The translations under genes and the position numbers were made by a program. Below, one piece after another: positions 28,415 through 37,186 of a stretch of DNA of 44,376 nt. The notes under the pieces were generated by a model. That model was not told where the DNA came from. It saw nothing but the letters and a program-made list of their open reading frames with translations, and ran no database searches. The stretch is from a virus. Within the stretch, counting starts at the first letter, position 1. Every line of letters starts with the position of its first letter. Location of the stretch: the IMG/VR virus record IMGVR_UViG_3300034736_000492, positions 1 to 44,376 of that record. One strand, written 5' to 3'.

Positions 28415-30412
28415 ATGGCACGTTATAATACAGCACCCCAGACATTAGAGGTTACGGGAGACCAAACATTTACCTACGCATTTACCGGAGGAATTATAAG
28501 TCTTACTGGTACAACAGGATACACTGTAACACTTGTTAGTCCTGTATTCTTCCCTGGTAGTAAACAAACATTTTTTAATGCAACTGACGGTAATATTACA
28601 TTAGAAACAGCAGCAGGGCAAATGACAGGTAACGGTGTTACAATTGGCACAAGTTTAGATATACCAAAAAATTCAACTTATGTACTAACATCAGATGGCA
28701 CTAACTACGTTTTAACAAGTGCATTGTCAGGACCTACAACTTTTGAATTACCAGTAACGTTTAATGCATTATTAAACGCAGACGGAAAAGTAGAACTTAA
28801 TCCGCTAGATAATAATGTAGAAATTAAACCAACTGGAACGGGACTTGTTGACATTAGTCCACAAAGTTCAGTATCTATACAGCCTGGCGCACAAGCAACT
28901 ATTCGCCCAACTGGGGATTTAACATTAAGTTCTAGTACAGGCACAGTGTCACTAGGCGACTTAGGAAAGGCAACTAGTTTTCCAGGTAATATATCATTTA
29001 CCGCAGCAGACCAAACTGTAGATATTAGTCCAACTGGTACATCTAGTGCAGTAACTATTGATCCAGCTGGTGACACTATAATTGGTGCAGGCGGCACAGT
29101 TACTATTACTTCAGACACTGTTGGCGCAATGTCAAACATAGCAATCGGCGCTACTAATCCAAGTACTGGTGCATTTACATTGTTAACTTCGCCTACAATT
29201 ACTGCTACAAGTTCAGGAGCGTCTACTAGTACAAGTTCAGGTGCATTAATTGTAACTGGTGGCTTAGGTGTCGGCGGAGCGATTTATGCAGGAAGTATAA
29301 ATGGAGCAATCGGCGGCGGCACAGCGGCAGCAGGCGCATTCACTACACTTTCTTCAAATAGCACAACATCGTTTACAGGAAATGCAGCAGCAACTAATAC
29401 TACAACTGGAACATTGCGTGTTACAGGCGGAGTAGGCATTAGCGGCGCAATTTACGCTGGAGGTATTCAAAATACTCCAATTGGTAACACATCAAAATCC
29501 TCAGGTGCATTTACAACCCTAACTACTAACTCAACTGTAGATATTACAGGAACAACTGAAGCAACTAACGCAACTGGTGATACTGGTATTTTAAGAGTAG
29601 AAGGCGGCGCAAGTATTGCTAAAAAAGTTTACTCCGGTGGAGGCTTTATTGGTAATATTTCAGGCGGCACAGGATCATTTACAACACTAACTGCTAGTTC
29701 AACTGTTACACTAAGTCCAGGAGCAAACGTTACACTAAGCCCAACAGGCTCGGGTACAGTTACACTAGCACCGGCAGGTGGCGGATCAATTAACAATATG
29801 TCAATTGGTGCATCAACAGCAAGTACTGGTAAATTTACTACAGTAACAACTACAAGTAATGTAGCTATAACAGGAAATCTTGGTTTTACTGGAAATGGTA
29901 CATTTGGTAATGCCACAGGCGACAATCATACTATTAATGGTAGTGTAACTATTACAAACGGGTTTAATCACAATATCACAGGATACACCCGTATTGCTAG
30001 AGGTACTACAGCGCAGCGTGGTACTGGAGTAGATGGTGCAATACGTTATAACACAAGCTTTGATGTTCCGGAATTTGGTGACGGGTCTACTTGGAGAGCA
30101 ATGGGCCCAGGCTTTTATTATAGTGATGTATCGTCAAATATTACAGCGGCTGTATGGAATTGCTACTTTGTTGACACTAACGGTGGCGCAAGGACTATTA
30201 CTATGCCGGGATCAACTGGATTACTTAAAGGCGATACAATTAGATTTTTAGATTTAAGAAAAACATTTGATAGTAACGCACTGACTATTGCTAGAGCAAG
30301 TGGACAAGAAATTCAAGGCGATGCAGCAAACATGACAGTAACTACAGAAGGCGCAGCATTTGATTTAATATGGCACGGTACAACTTACGGATGGAGAATC
30401 TTCTCAATCTAA
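28415..30412 (+). CDS. Phage fibre-like structural protein (665 aa)
   Basis: ATG with AGAAG upstream. The N-terminal third is beta-rich with PTGTG and SPTG motifs (VEIKPTGTGLVDISP). Residues ~240-480 carry four to five repeats of the form 'G...STGAFTTLT..S...(I)TG', alternating with 'GTLRVTGGVGISGAIYAG', a repeat style common in tail-fibre-like phage proteins. A GTTAQRGTGVDGAIRYNT motif occurs near 527. The last ~95 residues (WNCYFVDTNGGARTITMPGS, then GDTIRFLDL and GWRIFSI) fit a C-terminal fibre domain seen in many phage tail proteins. Position before the cysteine-rich trio suggests that all four belong to one attachment apparatus (inference). Confidence 0.8.
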   Translation: MARYNTAPQTLEVTGDQTFTYAFTGGIISLTGTTGYTVTLVSPVFFPGSKQTFFNATDGNITLETAAGQMTGNGVTIGTSLDIPKNSTYVLTSDGTNYVLTSALSGPTTFELPVTFNALLNADGKVELNPLDNNVEIKPTGTGLVDISPQSSVSIQPGAQATIRPTGDLTLSSSTGTVSLGDLGKATSFPGNISFTAADQTVDISPTGTSSAVTIDPAGDTIIGAGGTVTITSDTVGAMSNIAIGATNPSTGAFTLLTSPTITATSSGASTSTSSGALIVTGGLGVGGAIYAGSINGAIGGGTAAAGAFTTLSSNSTTSFTGNAAATNTTTGTLRVTGGVGISGAIYAGGIQNTPIGNTSKSSGAFTTLTTNSTVDITGTTEATNATGDTGILRVEGGASIAKKVYSGGGFIGNISGGTGSFTTLTASSTVTLSPGANVTLSPTGSGTVTLAPAGGGSINNMSIGASTASTGKFTTVTTTSNVAITGNLGFTGNGTFGNATGDNHTINGSVTITNGFNHNITGYTRIARGTTAQRGTGVDGAIRYNTSFDVPEFGDGSTWRAMGPGFYYSDVSSNITAAVWNCYFVDTNGGARTITMPGSTGLLKGDTIRFLDLRKTFDSNALTIARASGQEIQGDAANMTVTTEGAAFDLIWHGTTYGWRIFSI

Positions 30413-30430
30413 TGAAGGTAAAGGTATAAA

Positions 30431-31207
30431 ATGGCAACTTACGATAGTTATAAAAAAATAGATGGCGCATCGATTGTTAACGGTACAGTACCCGAAGATG
30501 CACTTGGTACTGACGTACGACATAGAATGTGTACTAAATGGATAACCGGGGATCACTGTAGATGTAGCGCAGGATGCTGCTGCAACTGGACAGTACCTGG
30601 GTGTACTCGAAAGGCATTCTTTGAACTATGGGGTGCTGGCGGCAATGGCAGTGGAAACTGTAGTTGCAGTAGGTGTCATCACCATAAAGGTGCTGGCGGT
30701 GGAGCATACAATTCAAAAATGGTATCAACTGCACCAGGTTGTACATACCGAGTATGTGCAGGCGGAGTATACAGATGTTTAAGTCGCGAATGCTCTGCAT
30801 GTAATGGTTGCTTTAGTTATGTTTGCGGGTTTAATGCATGTAATTTATGTGCGCCTGGCGGGCATACTGGCTATGCAAACACTGACTGGACTCAATATTG
30901 CTTTAGTTGTTGGTCTTGTTGTTTACAGCCTGTTAACAACCAAGGTAACTTTGGTATGATAAATCATACTCCGCACTTTAGTGGAATATTTAACTGTCAC
31001 TGTCACCATCAGTATTTCCATCCTGCAAATGCACCATTCATGGGCGGTAACGTAACCACAGCAAACAACGTATGTTGGACACGTTGCGGATGTTGGATTG
31101 CACCCCCGGCTCATGGCGGCCAAAGCGGAAGTGCTTCTTACTGCGGCAGGTGTTGTGGTCAAGGCGGCACTGGTGGCCCTGGCGTAGTTAAAATAACGTT
31201 TACATAA
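30431..31207 (+). CDS. Cysteine-rich glycine-rich tail protein 1
   Basis: 258 residues with 31 cysteines. N-terminal MATYDSYKKIDGASIVNG resembles short fibre-attachment segments. Then comes a CRCSAGCCCNWTVP cluster, an ELWGAGGNGSG segment (the signature of phage glycine-rich domains), CSCSRCHHH, RVCAGGVYRCLSRECSACNGC, and a C-terminal CWTRCGCWIAPPAHGGQS...CGRCCGQGGTGG ending in the strand VVKITFT. Paired CxC and CxxC and several His suggest disulphides or metal binding, though neither is shown. First of three tandem paralogues, 10 bases before the next. A distal tail or adhesin tip is plausible by analogy with glycine-rich phage adhesins. Confidence 0.8.
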   Translation: MATYDSYKKIDGASIVNGTVPEDALGTDVRHRMCTKWITGDHCRCSAGCCCNWTVPGCTRKAFFELWGAGGNGSGNCSCSRCHHHKGAGGGAYNSKMVSTAPGCTYRVCAGGVYRCLSRECSACNGCFSYVCGFNACNLCAPGGHTGYANTDWTQYCFSCWSCCLQPVNNQGNFGMINHTPHFSGIFNCHCHHQYFHPANAPFMGGNVTTANNVCWTRCGCWIAPPAHGGQSGSASYCGRCCGQGGTGGPGVVKITFT

Positions 31208-32774
31208 GGATTAATAAATGGCAACTTATTCAAGTTATAAAAAAGTAGACGGATCGCAATTAGCATCTCAGACACTGTCTGATAATGATTTATCAGATAA
31301 TACACTAAACAATTTTGGTGTTAAATGGTTTTTTGGCATACCATGTAGATGTAGCCCTGGGTGCTGCTGTAATTGGACAGTGCCTGCCAACGTATGTCGA
31401 ATGACTATCGAATTATGGGGTGCTGGCGGCAACGGCAGTGGATCATGTAGTTGTAATAGATGTCACCATTTCCAGGCTGCATCTGGCGGAACATACAACA
31501 CTAAATCGCTTGCTACTAAAGGAGGCTGTACATATTCAGTATGTGCAGCTGGTGTATATAGATGCTATTCGAGAGAATGCTCTGGATGTAACGGGTGTAC
31601 TAGTTATGTAAATGGCTATAATTTAAGTGGATTTTGTGCTTGCGGCGGAACAACAGGCAGAGCTAACACAAGTTGGTCAACTGGGTGCTTTGGTACTATG
31701 CAATACTGCAGGGCGCCAGGAAATAACAACGGCGAGATGGCCATTGACCTTCCGCAACCAGGCTGGTCAACAGCGTCAGGCTATTGTCACTGTCACCCAC
31801 AAGAGATGCGCCAGGGTGCTGCACCGATAGTAAGCTCTTGGTCTTTCCAAGGTCTGCGCCAATGCTGGATAAAATGCGGCTGTTGGGCAGTGCCATATAC
31901 AGGCGGCGGCCAAAGTGCAATGAATACATTCTGTGGCAGGTGTTGTGGTCAAGGTGGCACAGGTGGCGCTGGTTTAGTTAGAATTACATACATTTAAGGA
32001 ATATTGAATGGCAAATTACTCAAGTTATAAAAAAGTGTCAGGCGCACAGGTAATAGATAAATCTATTACCTCAGACAAAATCGGAACAGGAGTTAGAGAC
32101 AACTTTTGTACTAAATGGTTTTATGGTATATCTTGTAGATGTAGTGCAGGGTGCTGTTGTTTATGGACTGTGCCTTCGTGTGTTAGACATACGAATTGGG
32201 AGATATGGGGTGCCGGCGGCAATGGCAACGGAGCGTGTAGTTGTAGTAGGTGTCATCATACTCAGGGCGCAGGTGGCGGCGCATATACTAGTAAAAGTAC
32301 GGCTACTAATGCAGGATGTACATATCGAGTATGCGCAGGTGGCGTATACAGATGTTTAAGTCGTGAATGCACTGCGTGTAATGGATGTACTAGTTATGTT
32401 TGTGGCTCAGGTATTAACGCATGCGCTTGTGGCGGCGATATGGGTCGAGCAAATACTTCTTGGACGAATATGTGCTATTCAACTACGCCATATTGTGTTC
32501 GACCAGGATGTGTAGGTACCACTGCTGGAGCAGACTTTGCAACATTTTCACATAACGGTGGCTTCCAAGCACAGTCTGGATATTTTTATCCAGGAAGTGC
32601 ATGTCACTGTTGGAAACACAACGGACAATCTGTTGGCGCACCTGGTTTAAGTTCCGGACATTATGAACAAAACTCAAACTACTGCTGGATACGTTGCGGA
32701 TGCTGGATTGCACCGTACGGACACGGCGGTCAAAGTGCAACATCTAACTATTGCGGCAGGTGTTGTGGTCAAGG
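31145..32774 (+). repeat. 20-nt block identical in all three Cys-rich genes
   Basis: The sequence GGCAGGTGTTGTGGTCAAGG is present at 31145-31164, 31935-31954 and 32755-32774, encoding GRCCGQG. Flanking codons differ, so conservation at third positions in this block suggests recent duplication or recombination among the copies. Confidence 0.75.
31218..31997 (+). CDS. Cysteine-rich glycine-rich tail protein 2
   Basis: 259 residues, 27 cysteines, TAAGGA upstream of ATG. The same frame of conserved blocks is present: CRCSPGCCCNWTVP, ELWGAGGNGSGSCSC, VYRCYSRECSGCNGC, and CWIKCGCWAVPYTGGGQS...CGRCCGQGGTGGAGLVRITYI. The middle (~135-215, ending YCHCHPQ and SFQGLRQ) is unlike the neighbours, so the paralogues share a scaffold with a variable central patch. 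It lacks several Cys present in copy 1, including the one just before TKW near the N-terminus and the one in the SYVCG motif. Confidence 0.8.
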   Translation: MATYSSYKKVDGSQLASQTLSDNDLSDNTLNNFGVKWFFGIPCRCSPGCCCNWTVPANVCRMTIELWGAGGNGSGSCSCNRCHHFQAASGGTYNTKSLATKGGCTYSVCAAGVYRCYSRECSGCNGCTSYVNGYNLSGFCACGGTTGRANTSWSTGCFGTMQYCRAPGNNNGEMAIDLPQPGWSTASGYCHCHPQEMRQGAAPIVSSWSFQGLRQCWIKCGCWAVPYTGGGQSAMNTFCGRCCGQGGTGGAGLVRITYI

Positions 32775-32817
32775 CGGCACTGGCGGTGGCGGCTTAGTTA
32801 AATTAAAATTTTATTAA
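32008..32817 (+). CDS. Cysteine-rich glycine-rich tail protein 3
   Basis: 269 residues, 30 cysteines. It conserves MANYSSYKKVSGAQVIDKS, CTKWFYGISCRCSAGCCCLWTVP, EIWGAGGNGNGACSCSRCHH, RVCAGGVYRCLSRECTACNGC and the CWIRCGCWIAPYGHGGQS...CGRCCGQGGTGG end. The central patch (~150-220) is the longest and most divergent of the three. It carries an extra GCVGTTAG segment and ACHCWKHN. It is followed 21 bases later by the probable assembly chaperone gene, a layout typical of tail-fibre loci. Confidence 0.8.
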   Translation: MANYSSYKKVSGAQVIDKSITSDKIGTGVRDNFCTKWFYGISCRCSAGCCCLWTVPSCVRHTNWEIWGAGGNGNGACSCSRCHHTQGAGGGAYTSKSTATNAGCTYRVCAGGVYRCLSRECTACNGCTSYVCGSGINACACGGDMGRANTSWTNMCYSTTPYCVRPGCVGTTAGADFATFSHNGGFQAQSGYFYPGSACHCWKHNGQSVGAPGLSSGHYEQNSNYCWIRCGCWIAPYGHGGQSATSNYCGRCCGQGGTGGGGLVKLKFY

Positions 32818-32838
32818 GAAAAATAGGAGAACAGAACA

Positions 32839-33555
32839 ATGGCAATGATATCAGTAGATTATACTTTTAATCTTCCAAACGAACCTTGTGTTGATCATGA
32901 GCAAACAGATGGCAATACTCGTACAGCTACATATGACGGCCCAGATACGATATTTTTAATTATTAATAACGAAACTGGCCTAGAAGAATGTGGCCCTGTA
33001 ACAGAAATTGAAAAAGCTGACGGACGTCCAGTACCAGATGGTTGTAGATATCTAGAAATAGATTGTATCACAAATCCACTAGTATGTGAGCTAAGGGCTC
33101 CTGTGCTAGATGAAGAACAAGAAGATTACACTTCAGATGCGAGACCACCAGGTGTTGTAGAAGTTGACGAACATCATGCAGTTTTCACTTATCAAACTCC
33201 GCTTAGTGTAACAGATGTATATGAACCGTTAGGAATAATAGTTGACAGTGACGATAATATTACACTAACGAAACGCTCTCCGTGTTGGTTAATTATGGGC
33301 GGCGACGGTCGTATGCCGACTTATGATGACGTTCGTAATAAACGCATGCAACTACTTAAAAATAGTGATAGTGAAATTACAGACGATATGCCAGCTGCTA
33401 TGAGACAACGGTGGTTAGACTATCGTCAACGATTGCGCGACTGGCCAAGTGTTATGGAAGCTTTAAATATTCCAGGAGAATTTGCATATAATATGGAACC
33501 AAATGATCCGGGCATGGATGAAGATCCGGATGACGGAACACTTTACACAATGTAA
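32839..33555 (+). CDS. Probable phage tail (fibre) assembly chaperone
   Basis: 238 residues, ATG preceded by AGGAG. The C-terminal part (~164-215), DVRNKRMQLLKNSDSEITDD followed by RQRWLDYRQRLRDWP, matches the pattern of phage tail assembly chaperones (R..RN.LL..SD......W..YRQ.LRD.P, the Phage_tail_APC type). The N-terminal two thirds are acidic and beta-like and not recognised. Placement directly after the three fibre-like genes and before a terminator fits a factor that helps fold or attach fibres. It may be a fusion of a fibre-capping part with the chaperone domain (inference). Confidence 0.7.
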   Translation: MAMISVDYTFNLPNEPCVDHEQTDGNTRTATYDGPDTIFLIINNETGLEECGPVTEIEKADGRPVPDGCRYLEIDCITNPLVCELRAPVLDEEQEDYTSDARPPGVVEVDEHHAVFTYQTPLSVTDVYEPLGIIVDSDDNITLTKRSPCWLIMGGDGRMPTYDDVRNKRMQLLKNSDSEITDDMPAAMRQRWLDYRQRLRDWPSVMEALNIPGEFAYNMEPNDPGMDEDPDDGTLYTM

Positions 33556-33579
33556 TAACTATTTAAAAATGTTATACAG

Positions 33580-33611
33580 AAAGCACTGCTTCGGCGGTGC
33601 TTTCTTTTCTG
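33580..33611 (+). terminator. Intrinsic terminator with cUUCGg tetraloop
   Basis: A 10-bp stem AAAGCACTGC / GCGGTGCTTT (33580-33589 with 33594-33603; one T-G pair) is closed by a TTCG loop and followed by a T-rich run to ~33610. It ends the structural block 24 bases after the chaperone stop. Confidence 0.85.
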
Positions 33612-33642
33612 CACATATAATCAATATAGGTTAATAAATATC

Positions 33643-33671
33643 TTGCAATTAGAGTATTTGTATGCTATTAT
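33643..33671 (+). promoter_or_regulatory. Sigma70-like extended -10 promoter of sugar operon
   Basis: TTGCAA (33643-33648), a 17-base spacer and TATTAT (33666-33671) with TGC directly before the -10 hexamer give an extended -10 promoter. A start near 33678 would leave a leader of about 16 bases containing AGGAG. An ATAAATA box (33634-33640) just upstream could add late expression. Confidence 0.6.
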
Positions 33672-33694
33672 AATAGCAACTATAGGAGATTAAC

Positions 33695-34726
33695 TTGACA
33701 AGATCTACAGCATTTTTTATTAATGGCGGCGCAGGTCGCGTATTAACTAGCATTCCGGCATTTGAACTTTACGAGAAAGAAAATCCAAATGACGACTTTA
33801 TTATTGTATGCGAAGGCGGAACTGACTTTTATAAAGGTCACCCTACGTTGCATGATCGGGCATATGATCATTGGCATAAAGGATTATTTGAAGAATATCT
33901 TAAAGATCGAATTTGTGTAACTCCTGAACCTTATCGAATCTGGGAATACTATAATCAAAAGTGTAGTCTTGCCCAAGCGTTTGATATTAATATTAATAAC
34001 AAAGGTGTACGAGCTCTTAATAAACCTACACTAGTTCTTAATAAGTCTGAAGTAGTACACGGTGCTAATATAGTAGACGAAATTAAACAAGTAACTGGGC
34101 ATGACAAAGTTCTAGTAATTCAGCCGTTTGGCAGGACTACAGAATCAGTTGGAAGCTTTATTATTGACCCTACTAGTAGGAGTTTTCAGTTAAACAATAT
34201 TGTTGATATTATTAATATTCTTAAAAAAGAATATGGCATTATTGTTATGAGCGAAATTCAAATACCTTTAGAAGAAAATGATAGTAATAAACATCCAGTA
34301 GCACAGCCTGAAATACAAGATATTAGAGCTTGGGCAGGCATTATCGAGTGTGCAGATCACTTTATGGGCTGCGACAGCTTAGGTCAACATATTGCCAAAG
34401 CACTTGACAAAACAGCAACTATTGTAACAGGTTCTACTTATCCTGTAAATATTAGCTATAATGACGATCCTAAATTTGATATTATTGACATCGGTGACGG
34501 TAAGCGTGTGTACTCTCCTATTAGACTTACTATGGAAGAACAGCAAGATCGCATGAATGATGAAACTATGGAAATGACAGAATTACAAATCAACCAAGTA
34601 TGTGATAGTGTACGTGCTGTGTTAGGTAAAAAGTCTACTAAAAAAACAACATTTCAGCCACTGAACCAAACTAAACTAATCCCAGGTAACTCGGCAATTA
34701 AACTGCCAGTTAAGGAGAAAAAATAA
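33695..34726 (+). CDS. GT9-like (heptosyltransferase-like) glycosyltransferase
   Basis: 343 residues. The start is TTG at 33695, chosen because AGGAG (33684-33688) sits six bases upstream and no ATG is well placed. The N-terminus FFINGGAGRVLTSIPAFELYEKEN matches the first strand and helix of GT-B family 9 enzymes. VLVIQPFGR (~140) resembles the nucleotide-side 'inPg' segment, and WAGIIECADHFMGCDSLGQHIAKAL (~214-238) resembles the family's A..f.g.DSG..H.A.AL motif. Family 9 enzymes move heptose from ADP-heptose to LPS core, which fits the heptose genes downstream. The match is remote, so another GT-B donor is possible. The Lys-rich tail is unusual. It overlaps the next start by one base (TAATG). 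Confidence 0.55.
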   Translation: MTRSTAFFINGGAGRVLTSIPAFELYEKENPNDDFIIVCEGGTDFYKGHPTLHDRAYDHWHKGLFEEYLKDRICVTPEPYRIWEYYNQKCSLAQAFDININNKGVRALNKPTLVLNKSEVVHGANIVDEIKQVTGHDKVLVIQPFGRTTESVGSFIIDPTSRSFQLNNIVDIINILKKEYGIIVMSEIQIPLEENDSNKHPVAQPEIQDIRAWAGIIECADHFMGCDSLGQHIAKALDKTATIVTGSTYPVNISYNDDPKFDIIDIGDGKRVYSPIRLTMEEQQDRMNDETMEMTELQINQVCDSVRAVLGKKSTKKTTFQPLNQTKLIPGNSAIKLPVKEKK

Positions 34727-36516
34727 TGAGTATATGGGTTGCTGGCATAACACGAGGGCATAACGCAGGTGTATGTTTACTTAAAGACGGTGAAATTGTA
34801 TTTGCGTTAGAAGAAGAACGTTTAAGCCGACATAAGTATGACGGCGGTCCGTTTGCTACTATGGTTAAAATCTTAGAATATACTGACAAACTAGATTACT
34901 TAGTTATTGCACACACGCAAGATTTAAACGAGTCGGCAGCACGTATTGACTTTACAGGCGATGATGTTTATACAGGATTAGCTAGAAAGCTAGGATTAAT
35001 CGACAATAGTCCTTCAGTAGATATTTATAAACATCCTCAAGTTGTAGATCTAAGCCACATGCACCACAAGTTACATGCGGCATGTGCATTTTATAGATCG
35101 GGGTTTGATGAAGCAGCGGCAGTTATCGTTGACGGTGCTGGAACATTTATTGATTTAAATATTCAAGAACAAAAAGAACTAGTATGGGAATTAGAATCTA
35201 TTTTTGACTGTAAATACCCTGCTAATTTTACAACTAAATGGAAACATTTAGGCGGACGCGGCCCTTGGCAAGGTGGCTACATATCTGATATGCCATCTGA
35301 TAAGTATGACGAACAAGGCACACACGAATGTATTATTGACGATACTGCTGGCATTGTAAAGGCATACGAAGCAGTAACACAGTATTGTGGCTGGAGTTCA
35401 ATCGAAGCAGGAAAAACTATGGGACTATTTCCATACGGCAAACCTAATGACAATATTCCGGAAATTTATACAGACGCCGGCGGCAAGTGGAGATCTTCAA
35501 ATAGACATTTAATTATTCCTACATATCCAAACGGCGCATTAGTAAATGAAGGTAGATACGAAGAATTAGAATCATCATCTACAGACGACCTTACATTGTT
35601 ACAGAATCGTCGAGACATGGCATATGCTATTCAGACAGAATCACAACAAGAAGTACTTAATGTTATTAGACAAGCCGTAGAAAAAACAGGCCATAATAAA
35701 GTTGTTATTAGTGGCGGCTATGGATTAAACTGTGTTGCTAACTATTGGTACTTGGAGCAGTTAAAAGACGAAGGCATTGAAATATATGTTGAGCCTATAT
35801 CCAATGATGCAGGCACTGCAATGGGTGCTGCATTGTATGCTCACTATAATATTACCGAAGACACAACGGTAAGAGACTTTGGCGAAAGCTTATATCTAGG
35901 TCCAACTTATACTTACTCTAGAGAAGACATTGAAGAAGTAGCTAACAAGTATAACGCAACAATTTCTAATACTTCAGTTAAAGAAGTAGTTGACACTATT
36001 CGTAATAAAAATATTGTAGCAATGTTTCAAGGTGCAGCTGAATCAGGGCCACGTGCTTTAGGCAACCGTACCTTGATGTTTGACCCAACATTAGAAGACG
36101 GCAAAGAATGGGTCAACCGTATTAAGCGCCGTGAATACTTTCGTCCGTTTGCAGGTAGTATTTTACATGAATACGCACACGAATGGTTTGAAATGCGTGG
36201 CTTAGAAGAAACACCGCATATGATGTACGCAATGAACTGTCAACCAGGTATTGCTGAAAAGATTCCTAGTATTATTCATATAGACGGCACATGTCGTATA
36301 CAAACAGTCAAGCAGCATCAAAACACTAGCTACTATTCAGTTATTGAAGAATTTTATAATCAAACAGGTGTTCCGATTATCTTTAATACTAGTTTTAACT
36401 TAGGTGGCGAACCATTAGTAGAGACACTAGACGATGCATTACGTACACTAGCTAATAGTGAAATTGAATATTTGTATTTGGCAGAACACGAGCTGTTATT
36501 AACGGTTAAAAATTAA
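34726..36516 (+). CDS. NodU/CmcH-type O-carbamoyltransferase
   Basis: 596 residues, normal family length. The N-terminal Kae1-like domain shows GHNAG (~14), EEERLSRHK (~29), and metal ligands H113, H117 and D136 in HHKLH and VIVDGAG. These enzymes make carbamoyl-adenylate from carbamoyl phosphate and ATP, then pass the carbamoyl group to a hydroxyl of a sugar or antibiotic. The C-terminal domain has SGGYGLNCVAN, EPISNDAGTAMGAAL, ESGPRALGNRTL and PIIFNTSFNLGGEP, all hallmarks of the family. All expected motifs are present, so it should be active. Substrate is unknown; the neighbouring heptose genes suggest a sugar acceptor. Confidence 0.92.
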   Translation: MSIWVAGITRGHNAGVCLLKDGEIVFALEEERLSRHKYDGGPFATMVKILEYTDKLDYLVIAHTQDLNESAARIDFTGDDVYTGLARKLGLIDNSPSVDIYKHPQVVDLSHMHHKLHAACAFYRSGFDEAAAVIVDGAGTFIDLNIQEQKELVWELESIFDCKYPANFTTKWKHLGGRGPWQGGYISDMPSDKYDEQGTHECIIDDTAGIVKAYEAVTQYCGWSSIEAGKTMGLFPYGKPNDNIPEIYTDAGGKWRSSNRHLIIPTYPNGALVNEGRYEELESSSTDDLTLLQNRRDMAYAIQTESQQEVLNVIRQAVEKTGHNKVVISGGYGLNCVANYWYLEQLKDEGIEIYVEPISNDAGTAMGAALYAHYNITEDTTVRDFGESLYLGPTYTYSREDIEEVANKYNATISNTSVKEVVDTIRNKNIVAMFQGAAESGPRALGNRTLMFDPTLEDGKEWVNRIKRREYFRPFAGSILHEYAHEWFEMRGLEETPHMMYAMNCQPGIAEKIPSIIHIDGTCRIQTVKQHQNTSYYSVIEEFYNQTGVPIIFNTSFNLGGEPLVETLDDALRTLANSEIEYLYLAEHELLLTVKN

Positions 36517-36547
36517 TCAATATTAATAGCAACAGAAAGGACATTAA

Positions 36548-37186
36548 ATGTTAATTAACGGAAAAGAATCTAGTAATCTATCTGAGTATGATTTATCAAA
36601 AGATCAAATGATAGTAATCGACGACATGTTTCCGCAATGGATGATTGACTATATTCATAATCAAGTTTTTAAAACCTATAGCTGGACATATGGTCACACT
36701 AGTAATTACCACGAAGATCCGTTTTATGATGTAGGCGCAGATCCAAATTGGACTGAAGTACCGGCATTTAAACAACAAATTTTCCCTCCAGAGAGTCCTA
36801 ATGCACAAGATAGTTGCTGGCAAATGGTTTACAATGCAGTTGCATCATTAATTCCGTTTGAACTTGAAATAGGCGAAATACTTGTTAACGGACAGCAATG
36901 GATTCATAATACAGTTGAACACACTGACTGTGAATGCGACAACGGAATTAGTTGGTTGTACTATGCTAATAGAGAGTGGAAGGAAGAATGGGGAGGCGAA
37001 ACCGTTATTAAATTAGGCGGCGAATGGAAAAAAGTTTATCCTAAGCCAGGTCGTATATTTTTATTTAAAGGAAACATTCCCCATCATGGATTGCCACCAA
37101 ATGATTCTTACAAAGGATTACGGGCAACGTTAGTATATAAAACAATGAGAAAAATTCCATTACCGACTAGGAAATTTAAAATATGA
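36548..37186 (+). CDS. 2OG-Fe(II) oxygenase, P4H-like
   Basis: 212 residues; AAAGG lies seven bases before the ATG. The double-stranded beta-helix core shows H125-T-D127 (in VEHTDCECD), a WGGET turn, PGRIFLFKGNIPHHG with distal H179/H180, and R192 in GLRATLVYK for 2-oxoglutarate. Such enzymes hydroxylate protein side chains or small molecules using Fe(II), O2 and 2-oxoglutarate. The stop overlaps the next ATG (ATGA). Substrate unknown; a sugar or a fibre protein are both possible. Confidence 0.85.
   Translation: MLINGKESSNLSEYDLSKDQMIVIDDMFPQWMIDYIHNQVFKTYSWTYGHTSNYHEDPFYDVGADPNWTEVPAFKQQIFPPESPNAQDSCWQMVYNAVASLIPFELEIGEILVNGQQWIHNTVEHTDCECDNGISWLYYANREWKEEWGGETVIKLGGEWKKVYPKPGRIFLFKGNIPHHGLPPNDSYKGLRATLVYKTMRKIPLPTRKFKI

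Noticed and set aside
28415-30412. Collagen-like Gly-X-Y domain as target for the P4H-like enzymes
   Set aside because: Glycines are frequent but not in a regular three-residue period with proline, here or in the Cys-rich proteins.
30431-32817. Diversity-generating retroelement acting on the Cys-rich genes
   Set aside because: No reverse transcriptase or template repeat with A-biased changes is visible in this window; it could exist outside.
33669-33674. TATAAT as the -10 of the sugar operon promoter
   Set aside because: Its spacing to TTGCAA is 20 bases; TATTAT at 33666-33671 gives 17 bases and an extended TGn, so it is preferred.
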